The translations under genes were made by a program, and so were the position numbers. Of a stretch of DNA of 64,000 bases, positions 22,463 through 34,559 are shown piece after piece; position 1 is the stretch's first letter; each line of letters begins with the position of its first letter. Source of the stretch: Scleroderma bovista (Eukaryota > Basidiomycota > Agaricomycetes > Boletales > Sclerodermataceae). Location: the NCBI GenBank assembly GCA_037178675.1, contig JAYMGJ010000036.1, positions 62,001 through 126,000 on the forward strand, given 5' to 3'. The notes below the pieces were generated by a model. It saw nothing but the letters and a program-made list of their open reading frames with translations, did no database searches and had not been told where the DNA came from.

Positions 22463-24230
22463 CTAGGGTGACACCAGCAGGTGAGCCATAACTTTGCCAC
22501 ACCATGGATACTCGCTAATAGTTATCCTTGGATCAGTAAATACAACATTTGTAGTCAAAGTACTATTCTGTCCTTGAGGAAAAATGGCCTTAACATGGTG
22601 AGGGTAGGTACACCTGGAAAGAGCCACATAAAGTTGACCATGTGAAAAAACAGGTGTACATAAATCTAGTCCTACATATTTGACACTCTGGCCCTGAGAT
22701 TTATTGATGGTCATTGAAAAAGCAAGACAAACTGGAAATTGTAGACGTCGAAGTGGAACTGGAAACTCATCCTGTGGGGCATCCAAGGCCATTCATGGAA
22801 TGAGCACAATATCATTTCACCACCTTCAACTCCTTCATTTTCCTTTCAAAGCACACAACACTGAAGAACATGTTGAGTAGATGACACCAAAATCATTTGT
22901 GTGCCATTGTAAAGGCCATGACTTGGGTCCAAGTTTCGTAGTAGCATGAGTGGAGCACCATTTTTAAGCTCCAGCTGGTGAAGTGGGAATCCAGAAGGAT
23001 CCAAGGTGTGGAGAAACTCAGTGGGAATGTAGTCATATTCTTTTTCGGTAACAGAGTCTACACTGGTATAAATTGTTGTTTCGCCAGTAAATGATGCAAG
23101 AACTGTGGAGTTTATTTCATTGACCTCAACATTCTTAGCAGAGAGAATGGTATGATCCAAGAAATAATCATTTGGTAAAGCATGATCACGTGTTGGGTCA
23201 AGTAGCTCTCCATACAGTGCATCAATAAGCGAATGCATATCATTACCACAGCGCATGTACTCAGGAAGGGTGACTTCATTTTCAGCACTCATGCCAATTC
23301 CAGCACCAATCTGAAGAAGCCACACAGCAAATTGGTCACATATGGGATCTCTTCCCAGTCGCATGTTAGTTTCAAGCTTAAAAACACATATGTTCCCCCA
23401 AAGCTGAGAGCAACAGAAAGTTGCACCCACAATATGTTCCTGAGAGCCATGGGGAACAACAGGAAGAGTTTGCCAAAAGTCCCCTACAAAAAGAACAGGA
23501 ATACCCCAAAGTCAGCATCCACACCACGCAGATCACGCAAACTACAATCAACACATTCTATCACATGTCAATGTTGCATAGGAACTTCATCCCAAATAAT
23601 AAGGGATGTATGAAGGAGCAGTTAATGCCATGGATCATCCTTTTTGATATTGCAGGTACTGGCCTCATTTATGGGAATAGGAATTTTGAACCGTGAATGA
23701 GCAGTCCGACCACCTGAGAGCAGTAATGATGCAATTCCAGAAGATGCCACACAAAGGACAATCTTTTCTCTTGCACGTACAGCTGCAGCCAACAGATTGC
23801 AGACATAAGTCTTTCCACAGCCACCTGCACTATGAAGAAAGGATCCTCCTGCTTGATTGTTTTCAACCTTTTCCAACATAGCATCATAAACTGCTCTCTG
23901 TTCATCAGTCAGAGTTCTTTCACCATTTTCTACAATCTGATGCAGAGCATTCAGATCATAATTGTGCTGCTCAGCAATCAGCTGGTTTCCAACCCTATTT
24001 TCCCAACGAATCTGAGGCAAAGGCATTTCTGCAAAATCCTGTAAAGATTTTCCACTTTTCCAAAGGCCAACATTGATCAAGTAAAGACCATAGTCATAAA
24101 TCTGATCCTCTGTGGGATCTTGCATGTGTAGCCGATGGGTCAACTGATATTGTAGATCATCACAAAGATGACCTATGATTCTGATTCTCTTTGAGACCTG
24201 AGATTTCCCCTTCTTCACTTTGGCATGCAT
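22463..24230 (-). pseudogene. Helitron PIF1-like helicase (C-terminal half), frameshifted
   Basis: From 24230 the frame reads the Helitron linker (NGKSLQDF-type, here SGKSLQDFAEMPLPQIRW) and RTLTDEQRAVYDAMLE. Next is Walker A GGCGKT, then VLCVASSGIASLLL with GGRTAHSRF. After a frameshift come IIWDEVPM (Walker B), FVGDFWQTLPV, NDYFLDHTILSAKNVEVNEI, GAPLMLLRNLDPSHGLYNGT and, after another shift, AFSMTINKSQGQS and QLYVALSR. These are motifs I to VI of PIF1/RecD-type helicases in order. The Rep (HUH) nuclease that precedes the helicase in autonomous Helitrons is not visible upstream, so this is a 5'-truncated remnant. Confidence 0.85.
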
Positions 24231-24579
24231 GCGTGAACCCCTCTGACTGGAATGTGGTTTTCATGGTACTCGGGATTCTTCCCTGCTAAAGTCTCGAGAT
24301 GGAGTGTGCAACTGGCTATGTGGTGCCTCCCAGTTGAAGTCTCAGTATGAGGTGTATGATTGGCTACATGATGGCAGTGGTCTGGGGGTAGTATCCCTGT
24401 TGGGCGTTGCAGGTGGGCTCCCTGACTCTTCTTGGGGACGTGACAGCGCTGGCCTGGGGTTAATATTAATGTTGGACGTTGCAGGTGTGGATGTGTGTCG
24501 AGCCAGCAGTGACTGCATTTTTTTCTGGGGTAATGGCTCAGCTTTGGGGAAACCCTATGCTTGTTCCTCACCTGTAGCT

Positions 24580-25370
24580 TGCGCAGATTGTATTCATGCT
24601 GTTTTGCCATTGCAGCTAGTTCATTTTCTTTTTGCACCTACTCGAATCTTGTTGATTTGCCTCCCTGAGTTGGGTACTGTACTCACCTGCATTTGCTATT
24701 TCTCTTGTTCCAGAATTTCCGCATATTTCTGATGCTGAGCCTCAAGTTGTGATTTCATATCCATGATCTCTTCCATTTGTTTCTACAAGACGTAAGTCAA
24801 AATCACCACTGCAGCCTTACAACTCACATTTAATAGATCGGACCTCTGATTCCCCATGAACCATCCAACATTCTGTTGGAAGTCCTCCATACTTTGATGC
24901 TGTTGAACTTGAGCGTCCTGCAGACTCCTGATCAATGCCTAAATTTCCCCAGCATGAATTGAAGCTCTTTCGTGTTTTGCAAGACATACTGCAAGTTCTT
25001 CATTTTGGCAAGAGACCTGGGTGTGTGATGCTTTGGATTGTTGGAGTTCTTCTTGTAGACTTTTGGAATAATCAACTTCTTGTAATCTTACTTTTGATTG
25101 TACCCACTCTTCAGCAGGATTTTTACCAGCTCTTGGATTGCCATTGTCAGGGTTGTCGGGGCTGGCATCTCGGGGATGGTACCACAGGCACTGAGCATCA
25201 GCTCCCATTTGGTCGGAAGAGGTCAGGGGGGTGGTGTTGGCAGCCGCTGTGGGATGATGTGGGAGGGTGTCGATATCCATGGTGTCCAGCCAAGGGTTCA
25301 CAGTGGGGTTGCCAAAGTTGGTTCTTGGGTGATCCTCCCCAGATTTCAACTCTAGGGAGACTTTGAACAT
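24580..25370 (-). pseudogene. Hypothetical coiled-coil protein gene, intron-containing
   Basis: ATG at 25370 opens a 143-residue frame: an N-terminus with PWLDTMDIDTLPHHP, a Pro/Asn-rich linker, then a coiled coil (YSKSLQEELQQSKASH). A TAG at 24939 interrupts it; the same frame continues ALIRSLQDAQVQQHQSMED. Short introns then lead to KQMEEIMDMKSQLEAQHQKY and ENELAAMAKQHEYNLRKLQ. It ends just upstream of the Helitron helicase on the same strand. It may be a captured gene or part of the element; function unknown. Confidence 0.4.
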
Positions 25371-25551
25371 AGTTGAAATGCCTCTTGAACTCTGGAGTGC
25401 AGTAAATAAACCTCAAGTCCTAATTGTGATGATTGCATGATCATAATATGCACTCCAGCTCTAATTGTGATGTGCGGTGATAATTGTTATTGTTGCAATC
25501 GCTACCTATTTATCATGATTTTTGTTATACCCCAGAAATCATTGCCACGGT

Positions 25552-27735
25552 GTCATGCACCAAACATGTTTGGTACTGTGGACATGGAGAAAGTTAGCCG
25601 ATGAAACTAATGCGAAGAATGCACACCCAAGATCTGTTGAAAGATTGTCCCGACTTGAGGGATACAGACAGCCCTCGCTATCCATATCACGCAAAGTCAA
25701 GACTATCCTTATGTGAAGAATGAATACAAGCTCGTTGTAGCCATCTATCGCACAAGAATGACTATCCTGATGCGAGAGATGAATGCCAACATGGACAGTC
25801 ATCTATCGCACGAGAACCGCCAAGAAGCAGAAGAATCCAAGGATTGGTGATCATTTCAGTATGAGAGAGGAATGCAACCTACTGCAGTCCAACTCCCATA
25901 CCAGAACAACCAAAGTAGCAGAAGAAATGATAGAGAAACAAAGGAGAAAAGGAAGAATCATTTTTAGCGCCCAAATGTCAAATTTAGGCGCCCAGTGCCG
26001 GCATTCCGATATTTTGAATAGCTCCACCATTTTTGAAGCTATCAATCATGTGACTATACCATCATGGAGCCTAGACCGTGGTCTATCTGCCTGTCAAGTT
26101 CCGACGTAAATCCGTTCATTTCCCATGGAGATATTCCACCCGCAATCCAGACACCTGCTTCATCACTCACTATGGAGTCCACATTTTCTCTGGAACATTT
26201 CTCCGCTATTGCAGCAGACCTCAACTATGTCCTGCTCTTGGGACAGCCTCTCCCTGAGCTCCTGTGTACTGTCTGGTACATATCTTCCCAGCCTGCTCCC
26301 CCAGTACCTCTTGTTCTCGGTCAGTGTGTTCTCCTCGTCAGTCCTGCGTCACGCACATACTTTGGTTGTCTCAAGTCTATCGTTAGACTTGAAAATTCAT
26401 ACCTGGTCATCTCTGTGTCTCCTGAGTCCTCTGCATATGGTCCTTTCATCCCAGAGTCCTGTCACATCCATCTCCCTCTATCATTCATCTCGCTTCCCTG
26501 GACACATCGAATCCGCTACTTGTGATTCTCTTCCCTGCTATCCCGCAACAAACACGAATGAAACAGTGCTCTAGAACCCTTCTTAGGAGCCCTAATAGAG
26601 TACAGAACCTTCCCCTTACTGCTCAAGGAAAGACTGCACTTCGGGAGCACCAAATTTCGCGTTTTTGCTCTACAGAAGCTCAATCCAAGGGATTTGTGAC
26701 ACTCTGTGACCAGCTGTGACTCTACTTGTCATTCCAGGCCCCCTGACACTGCTCTTCTGGTCGGATCAATTCTTTTATTATCCCCCAGCCACTCCCATCA
26801 GTGGCACTGCTTCAGAAGCTCATCTCCAGATCTAAAGTTCAATAAATCATAGGTTGTGCTTCCCTTCTTTCTGAGTCACACAGAGTCACTCTGGCTCACT
26901 CTGACTCACTCTGCTGCGCATTATCCATCCCCTCTTGGCATTACTAATCCCCATTACTCCCCTTACCAATCACTTACCAATCATCCTTCAAATCATGCTT
27001 ATCATGCTGCTTATCAATTCATGACTCATGCCCCTATGATTCATATGCATTATGTCATCGCATATGCTCATTTAGCTTTGATCTACTCATCCCATGCTTT
27101 CCCCCCCTCTCTTTTGGGCCCCATGCAATGATTTTTCCATATTCTTGGTTATACACCCCTTTTTACCTATGTTTTTGCTCTTTCCCTTGGCTCAGCAGCT
27201 TGTTCAGGCTTTCCCCATCGATGACTCAGCCTGATTACACTGCTTATCAATTGCTTACCAATTTCTTACCAATCTCTTACCAAGCACTTAGTCATTTGTG
27301 CTTACAGGGCCACAGCCCCTCCTGTATATAAACCAGCAGCCAAAGGCTGCAAGGAAGTGTCTGCTTCCCCCTCAATAAAGCGACCACATTCACTCTCCCT
27401 CACTGTCTATAAGCTCCCTCTTTGTCTTTGGACTTGTAGGTCACCCAGTGCTGGCCTAAAGCTCCTATATTGCTGTTTATCAGATATATCTTGTATCTGA
27501 TCATTTCTCTAGGCTGAAGCGCAGTCTAGCATCTCTGTCCACTCTATCCCATCACTGTCCATCGCATTCTTGAAGCAGGAACTGTCCCCTTGCTTCCCTG
27601 TTGCTCCATCACTGCTGTTACACCCCTGTCATCAATCTATCATCACTCTTCAATCCGGAAGACCACCACTCGCATTTTGCTGTCATTTGTGTTGGTTGTT
27701 GGTTGTTCTGACCTCTTCCCTCACTTAGGCGCACA
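25552..27735 (+). mobile_element. Family C long LTR, copy C1
   Basis: It starts TGTCATGCACCAAACATG and ends GGCGCACA (TGT...ACA). It has a TATATAAA box at 27325 and AATAAA at 27374, giving a U3 of about 1.8 kb. It is almost collinear with C3 (42027-44367, inverted) but lacks about 150 bp of U5. No matching target duplication flanks it: CACGG before, CCGGC after. It may therefore have arisen by rearrangement, or be the 5' LTR of the adjacent truncated gypsy element. Confidence 0.75.
26064..26525 (+). CDS. ORF inside the U3 of LTR C1, conserved in all three LTR copies
   Basis: The 153-residue frame begins MEPRPWSICLSSSDVN and includes SLTMESTFSLEHFSAIAADL, YVLLLGQPLPELLCT, VPLVLGQCVLLVSPASRTYF and HLPLSFISLPW. 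The homologous frame in C3 is 165 residues. The more diverged C2 keeps it open with mostly conservative changes (E/D, N/H, R/K, I/V). C1 stops at TGA (26522) where C3 has CGA. No known domain is recognised. One strongly hydrophobic stretch around VPLVLGQCVLLVS could be membrane-associated. Location in U3 upstream of the TATA box is unusual. Confidence 0.5.
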   Translation: MEPRPWSICLSSSDVNPFISHGDIPPAIQTPASSLTMESTFSLEHFSAIAADLNYVLLLGQPLPELLCTVWYISSQPAPPVPLVLGQCVLLVSPASRTYFGCLKSIVRLENSYLVISVSPESSAYGPFIPESCHIHLPLSFISLPWTHRIRYL

Positions 27736-27737
27736 CC

Positions 27738-28848
27738 GGCAAAGTTAATTTAACTAGGTGTCCTCCTGAGTGCAAGTCACTCTTAGAGACACGCTTTGCT
27801 AAGTTATTACGAGAAAACGAATCTCAGGAAACTTGGGTACAAGCTTTAAAAGCTCATGAATCAAAGGTCGCTATTGATGAGTCGACCCTAGAGGAAGCTC
27901 AGAAACAGGTGCCTAAAGAATACTGGGAGTTCTTAGACGTATTTAGTAAAAAGTCGTCAGAGCGCATGCTGCTAAGAAAACCTTGGGATCATGGAATTGA
28001 TCTAAAAGAAGACTTCCTGCCCAAAAAGGGAAGACTTATCCTGCTCTCTGTTGATGAACAAAAAGAAGTCGAATTGTTCCTTGATGATCAACTTGCTAAA
28101 GGATATATTCGGCCTTCTATTAGTCAGCAGACGTCACCGGTCTTCTTTATCCTGAAAAAGGACGGCAAGAAGCGCATGGTACAGGATTACCGTTATGTAA
28201 ACAACTGGACGATTAAGAATAACTATCCGCTGCCGCTTATCTCTCAGCTTGTTGACAAGCTTAAGGGTTGTAAGCTCTTCACGAAAATGGATCTTCGTTG
28301 GGGTTACAATAATGTGAGGATCCGCGAAGGCGATGAGTGGAAAGCTGCGTTTGTAACGCACAAAGGGGCTTTCAAGCCATTAGTTATGTATTTCGGTCTC
28401 TGTAATTCACCCGTGACATTCCAGAAAATGATGAATGAAATCTTCCACGATATGTCGGATGTCTGCGTGGTGTATATCGACGACCTTATGATATTTACGG
28501 ATACGGACGATCAGGAAAGGCATGATAGAATCGTGCTGGAAGTTTTGAAACATTTACGTGATAACGATTTGTTTGTCAAACCCGAAAAGTGTCGCTTCCG
28601 AGTCACCGAAGTCAACTTCCTCGGAATGATCGTGTCATGTGAGGGTATCAAAATGGACCCTGAAAAAGTTAATGCTATTTTGAAGTGGCCTGAGCCAACG
28701 AACGTAAAGCAGGTTCGCGCGTTCCTCGGTCTCGGCAATTTCTATAGACTCTTCATTAAAGATTATGCGATCATGGCTAGGCCCATGATGGACCTTACGT
28801 GTAAAGATACGGTATTTAACTTTGGAGAAAAGGAACACTGTGAGTCAA
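27738..28848 (+). pseudogene. Ty3/gypsy RT fragment between inverted LTRs
   Basis: A continuous frame reads VPKEYWEFLDVFSKKSSERM, KPWDHGIDLKEDF, FFILKKDGKKRMVQDYRYVN, TKMDLRWGYNNVRI, FGLCNSPVTFQKMMN, VVYIDDLMIFT (YIDD box) and VKQVRAFLGLGNFYRLFIKD. This is a gypsy protease-RT linker, RT and start of the connection, distinct from the copies at 2-9 kb. It is cut off in mid-domain by LTR C2. Gag, RNase H and integrase are absent. Confidence 0.85.
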
Positions 28849-30880
28849 AGTGTGGACTTGGGTCGGAGTAATAACCCAAACACAACACCAACAAAGGACT
28901 ACGAAAATGTGCAAGTGGTGGTTTACCTCCGCGGTGTCCAGAGAGGATGTGCTGAGGAGGGGGGAAGGGGATCTACACCAACAGGGTGATGCAGACGGTG
29001 ATGCAGGATACTCCTGGGGTACAGGAGTAATAGAGGACGAAGGGGATAGGGGTCTGGACTCTTCCTAAAGCCTAGGAAGTTGTCAAAGCAGGGATTGGGT
29101 AGACTGAGACTGAAACAGTGATACTACACCTAGAGATTGGTGCAGCAAAGGGGCAGGGATGCCTCTGATGTCCAGAGGCGAGGAAGATTGACTGGTATGA
29201 AGCCTAGACTCCGCTTGAGCCTAGTATAAAGAATAGATCTTGAATAACTTGGATAAACTTGACAATATTGAGCCTTTAGACCTTCACTGAAGCCTACAAG
29301 GACTCAAAGACTGAAGGGATACTGATTGAGAGAGTCTGAGAGAGGGATAATTTCGTGCAATTGGGTCTTCTATCACTGGGCTGAGCCCAGGGGTTTAAAT
29401 ACATGGGGGGGCACAGCATTAAAGTACAAAAAGAGAAGGGAGTAAGCAGAATTTGTCAAGGATTGGTAAGGGATTGGTAAGAGCTTTGTAAGGGGTTTGT
29501 AAGCGATCAGTAAGGGATAAGCAGGAATGAGTAAGCATAGGAAGCATGAATAAGCTGCTGAGTAAAGGAATGAGTAAGCTGCATGACAAGATTGATTGGT
29601 AAGGGAGTGAGTCATCAGCTGAGTAATATACCAAAAATGCGAAAGGGATAGAGTAATACTGATGACAAGAGAGCATCAGTAAGCAAGGGATGAGTCACTG
29701 CACAGCAGAAGGAGTCATTGATGCACAGCCTAAGAAGTTTGATGGGGGGGCTGTGTACCATCAGGAATTTGATGGGACAACAATGGGGAAGATCTGGGAT
29801 TAATAGGTGGATTGATCCGAGACAAAACAGCCACAAGAAGGGTACCAGGGGTCCAGAGGTCTTTTTGGGGGGTCAGCATACACTAAGGTATAGTGCATGT
29901 GTTCTAGCACCGCTGAAGCGCAACCATGGGCTCCCTTGACGAGCTCTGTTCTGGGAAAGAACGAGAGAGGGTTCTTCTTCCTAATAGCACTATAAAGTGG
30001 GGGGAATAACTGTCATGGTGCTGGGGGACGTCGTCTGAAAGTAGGGAAGCGGATAGAGTATTGAATTCGACGCATCCAGGGAAGTGAGACGAACGACAGA
30101 GGAAGATGGACATGGCAAGTATCTGGGAGGAAGGGACCATAGGCTGAGGGCTCAGGGGACACAGAGACGACCAGAGAAGACTTCTCAAGCTTGACAATAG
30201 ACCTAAGATGACCAAAGTACGTCCTTGATGCAGGACTGACGAGGAGAACGCGCTGACCGAGAACGAGAGGGACTGAGGGAGCAGGCTGGGAAGATATGTG
30301 CCAGGCAGTGCACAGGAACTCTGGGAGAGGCTGTCCTAAGAGCAGGACATAGTGGAGATCTGCAGCAATAGCGGAGAAATGATCCAGAGAAAATACGGAC
30401 TCCATAGTGAGCGATGAAGCGAACGTCTGGATTGCAGGGGGAATATCTCCGTGGGAAATGAACGGATTTGCGTCGGAACTTGACAGGCAGATAGACCACG
30501 CTCTAGGCTTTCTGACGGTATAGTTACGTGCCTGATAGCTTCAGAAACGATGGAGCTATTCAAAATATCGGAATGCCGGCACTGGGCGCCTAAAAATGAC
30601 ATTTGGGCGCTAAAAATCATTTCTTCTCTTTCTCCTTCGTTTCTCCATCAATTCTTCGGCTTCTTTGATCGTTCTGGTATGGGAGTTGGACTGCAGACGT
30701 GTGCATTCCTTTCTCATACCACAATTGACGTTATTCCTTCAGTTTCTTCTGCTTCTTGGCGGTTCTCGTGCGATAGATGGCTACAATGAGGGTCCGTTGT
30801 GCTTATCCTTCGCATAAGGATCATTCGATATAGGCATTATCTTCCATGTTCACTGTACCAAACCTGTTTGGTGCGTGACA
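28849..30880 (-). mobile_element. Family C long LTR, copy C2 (diverged, inverted)
   Basis: Its right end GGTTTGGTGCGTGACA mirrors the start of C1. Its left end TGTGAGTC...CAACACCAAC corresponds to the C3 U5 end. The body aligns along its length with C1 and C3 at clearly lower identity. Orientation is opposite to C1. The left flank is gypsy pol and the right flank the minisatellite, with no clear target duplication. Confidence 0.7.
30013..30510 (-). CDS. LTR-embedded ORF, copy in C2
   Basis: From MESVFSLDHFSAIAADLHY (30405) to the stop at 30013 the frame matches the C1 and C3 ORFs. Upstream it stays open back through KPRAWSICLSSSDANPF, although the ATG used in C1 is AAG here. The two lineages differ at many third positions and by conservative residues, while the frame is intact. 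That pattern suggests protein-level constraint. Function unknown. Confidence 0.45.
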   Translation of the reverse strand, partial: KPRAWSICLSSSDANPFISHGDIPPAIQTFASSLTMESVFSLDHFSAIAADLHYVLLLGQPLPEFLCTAWHISSQPAPSVPLVLGQRVLLVSPASRTYFGHLRSIVKLEKSSLVVSVSPEPSAYGPFLPDTCHVHLPLSFVSLPWMRRIQYSIRFPTFRRRPPAP

Positions 30881-30892
30881 CCGTGTGTGGTA

Positions 30893-31515
30893 AGTCTGTG
30901 CAGGTATAGTGCTTCCGACCATTTGCAGTGAATCCTTGCATGTGCATTGGGTCCACACATGTGTAGTGAGTCCACATAGGTGTAGTGAGTCCATCCATGT
31001 GTATTGAGTCCGCGGAGGTGTAGTGCATTAGCACATGCATAGTGAGTCTGGACATGTGCAGTGAGTCCACGCATCTGTAGTGAGTCTGCATAGGTGTAGT
31101 GAGTCTGCATAGGTGTAGTGAGTCTGCATAGGTGTAGTGAGTCTGCATAGGTGTAGTGCATCTGCACCTGTGTAGTGAGTCCACGCATCTGTAGTCAGTC
31201 AGTGTAGTGAGTCCACACCTGTGTGGTCAGTCCGGGCAGGTGTAGTGCATCTGTGCAGGTGTAGTACATCCAAGCATGTGCAGTGAATCCTTGCATGTGC
31301 AGTGAGTCCACACCTGTGTGGTGATTCTGCACAGGTGTAGTGTGTCTGAACATGTGCAGTGCATCTGAACATGTGCAGTGCATGCATGCATGTGTAGTGA
31401 GTCTGCACATATGCAGTGAGTCCGCGCATGTGTAGTGAGTCCACACAGGTGCAGTGAGTCTGCGCAGGTGCAGTGAGTCTGTGCAGGTGCAGTGAGTCCG
31501 CACAGGTGTAGTGAC
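30893..31515. repeat. 19-bp minisatellite
   Basis: About thirty imperfect units of GAGTCTGCATAGGTGTAGT run in tandem, with perfect copies at about 31082-31157. Because 19 is not a multiple of three, all frames stay open and give 19-residue periodic His/Thr-rich frames on the minus strand. These are artefacts of the repeat. Confidence 0.9.
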
Positions 31516-31993
31516 CCTGGGGTATCCCAGTCCCTGCATCCTGCATTAATGATCCCAAATACTGCCTAACTGGCAGATGTACCGCACCAGTTGATGGTAC
31601 TCACCATTACATTTGCAATGCAATAAACTCTTGACCCATCCATTCAGATGCAGTACAGTAGCATCCTAGCTGGCCCACATGACATGGTGATATGTATCCT
31701 TAAACAACACAACAGCCCACCCATATCACATAGTGACAATACTCTAATGTTCAACCCACCCATGTTACATGGTGACAGTCTTTCCCAGGCTCCCCGTCTG
31801 CTGGCCTATCAGACCTGGGCGAATATCACCCTTGTCTGGCCATCTAAATGGGACAAGGTAGGTACATTATGTGCAAAGGTCTCTTTTCCAGAGGGCCCTT
31901 GATTGATGGGGCGTCTTACACTCCCTCAGGCTTTGCCATTATCCTCATCCTCATCCTCGTCCTCAGCAGCTAAGTCGAGAAACCTTTGTACAT

Positions 31994-32296
31994 TCACCTT
32001 TCAATGCTTCGGTTGCTGACAAGCCCTGCCAGAAGAAGGTCGCACAGCACTCTGGGAGGGGTTGGGCTGGCTGAGACACTAGGTAGAGATGCAGAAATAG
32101 CAAAGTGGACACCATGAGTCTGCATGGCTTCTTTGACAAGAGCAGGGGGTGGCCGGGAGTCTTCATTGGAAGGGTCAGATGATGTGAATATTGTGTCAAT
32201 GAGTGGTTTCCACTTGCCATGGATGTATGGTGACCTGAGTTCCCTGATTTTGGTGTCAAAATCAGGGTACCCAATTGTATCTTCAGCCCAGTCCAT
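31994..32296 (-). CDS. Unassigned ORF, possible gene remnant
   Basis: The 100-residue frame has protein-like content (MDWAEDTIGYPDFDTKIREL, PYIHGKWKPLIDTIFTSSD). Upstream frames on the same strand continue similar text in pieces. No family recognised; it may be a transposon accessory-protein remnant. Confidence 0.25.
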   Translation of the reverse strand: MDWAEDTIGYPDFDTKIRELRSPYIHGKWKPLIDTIFTSSDPSNEDSRPPPALVKEAMQTHGVHFAISASLPSVSASPTPPRVLCDLLLAGLVSNRSIER

Positions 32297-32299
32297 TAT

Positions 32300-34430
32300 C
32301 AGATGCCAGGCGGACAGGTCCTTGACCCCCTAATGCTCAATGGTCACGTCCAGAAGAACATGATCTCCTGGCTTTCCTTATCAGCCAGAGGCAATTGGGC
32401 AGGATGGGAGACGGGTCGTTTAGGCAAGCCACCTGGACTGCTGCTGCTGCCCATTTGGCATGAGTCACCCAGCCACCCCCAAGTACCATCAAGAGTGCCA
32501 AATCATGCAAAGGCAAGTATGGTACAGTATGTAATCAATATGATTCATCACAGTCAAGTTCAACTGATCATATCTCAAAACTAGCTCAAAACTACCTACA
32601 AGCTCATCAATGATTGGCGCCAGCTGTCAGGAGTACACTGGGATAATGAATGCGGGGCAAATATTGTTGGTTCTGGTGCTGAAAAGGTATGGAGTGATTG
32701 TCATATCCATACTTTTCCCAGTCACAACTCCAGTCTAACCCTGGCCTGCCTGACCACTCCTTAGGCATAGATTCAACTCCGGATCTAGTCCGGCCGTCTC
32801 CAGCCCCGTAGCTGCACTCCAGCCCAGCTCCGGTCACTACATCCATCTCCACCTCGGGACTAACCCCTGTCTTCCTCTAGACACATCTGCAGTCTAACTC
32901 CGCCATGTCAAACCTGTACCTACCACTTGTCACTACTCCGGTTTCAGTCCAGCCACTCCCTTGGTCTTGTCTGCAACATAGCCCAACTCCGGCTGGTACA
33001 TCCAACTCTGGCTCAGGTCTGCTCCTGTTCTGCTCCGCTTCCCCTGATAGGTCCACCAATGGCCTTGGACATTTCCATGTCCAACTCCGGACCTTCCTCC
33101 GGCTACTCCACCCTTCCTCCAGTCGTACACTCCCTCCACTCTTGCACTTCCTCTGGTCGTGCACTTCCTCCGGTCCCACTTTCTCTGGTCCCACTTCCTC
33201 TGGTCCCACTTCCTCTGGTCCTGGACATCGCTCCGGACTTAACATTAGTTAAGTCCACCTCCAACCCTTACCTGTCCTCTTCCGACCTAGTTAAAAGATC
33301 TATACGAGTGCGGGAAAAGCTCAGTCGCGCGCGATACAGCGACAAACGTCTGATATTACCTATACGAGTGCGGGAAAAGCTAGGTAATACAATGAGTATA
33401 TGAACATACAATGCGGAAGGAAAGGGTTGTGCCCACCTCAGTCGCGCGCGATACAGCGACAAACGTCTGAGGTGGGGGCTCTACAGTACGAGACTATATA
33501 TACGAGCTAATAGAACAAAGAATGAAACAACAAGGCGCGGATGTTGGATCCGCGCTGTACAGTACGTGAGACCGTGTTGGACAGTACAACAGTAACCTAG
33601 ACATGTTACAAGGAAAGAGTGAGACTAGAAACACAATAAAGAAACGAACCGCGCTCCGAATCGTATTGTAGGTTGACGGAGCGTATGTTATGTAATCGTT
33701 TCGCGGACAGTATCTCGCGACTAGAGTGAACGCGTCAATTAGCAAGATACCGCTACGAACGACTTGCCAATTTCAACACTAGTTCCCTTTACTTCACTGT
33801 CCCTGCTTTTCCTCTGTCGTCCCTGTATCTCTAGTTCCCCGTGTCTGCTCCTGCTCCAGTTTATTTTCCTGTCCCTGCTTTATTTTCTTGTACCTGGTTT
33901 ATTTTCCTGTCTGCTTCTGCTCCATCCCTTGTCCCGACTAAGGTGTTTACTTGTCACTGTATGTACTCACCCTAGTTCTCATTACTATATAAACTACCGT
34001 ACTCCAGCCTAGTAGATCCTTAGATCAAATCTCGACTAAGATACTCCCCACTCTGTACTACCCACCATGCTCTCCTAATCCCATCTTGTTCTCCCGAACT
34101 CCAGCCAACTCCGGCCTCCGTCCTATCTCGTCCCCTTGGTCCTATGTCCGATCCTAGCAAGTCTCCTACTTGCACGAGGGCAAAAGCCACCTCTGTCCCA
34201 GACTCAACGCTAGACCTCTCAGGACTTATCCCACCTCTGGGATGTCCTTCGCTCCGGACAAGCTGCGCTCAACTCCGGACCACTTTCCTGCGGTCCGGAC
34301 TTACTCCGCAAAAACCCGAACTTACTCCCTGTGCTCCTCTAGTGCCCGGACTTCGTTCATTTGACCCGGACTTGACTCTCTGCACTAACTAGCACCTACT
34401 AGTGTCTGGACTTACCTCCTCATTAGTTCC
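32300..34430. other. Intergenic repeats, possible LTR remnant
   Basis: 33171-33226 holds 15-bp tandem units (TCTGGTCCCACTTCC). Between 33301 and 33475 two blocks are repeated: TATACGAGTGCGGGAAAAGC at 33301 and 33361, and CAGTCGCGCGCGATACAGCG at 33323 and 33440. A TATATATA box lies at about 33495. The Ser/Pro-rich frame at 34144-34392 could be a gag N-terminus remnant but shows no motif. Confidence 0.35.
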
Positions 34431-34559
34431 CTGCACCTCTGGACCTCCTAGTAAGATCATTGAGGAGAACTGGTCTTGACAGTGATTGGCTAAAGGTATG
34501 TGCATCCCTTTATGTCTTACATGAGCTAACCATCTGCTTTTGACGATAGGCAAGAGGCA

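Noticed and set aside
22846..24230. Host PIF1 helicase gene
   Set aside because: The linker wording and neighbouring transposons fit Helitron helicases, and the frame is broken by shifts.
27738..28848. This RT as part of the same gypsy family as 2.0-9.0 kb
   Set aside because: RT motifs differ (YIDD and FGLCNSP against YLDD and FWLTNSP) and the linker text is unrelated, so it is a separate lineage.
30893..31515. CRISPR array
   Set aside because: Units are contiguous and imperfect with no spacers, and the DNA is fungal nuclear.
30837..31558. His/Thr/Cys-rich periodic proteins on the minus strand
   Set aside because: Produced by the 19-bp minisatellite; the periodicity of 19 residues equals three repeat units.
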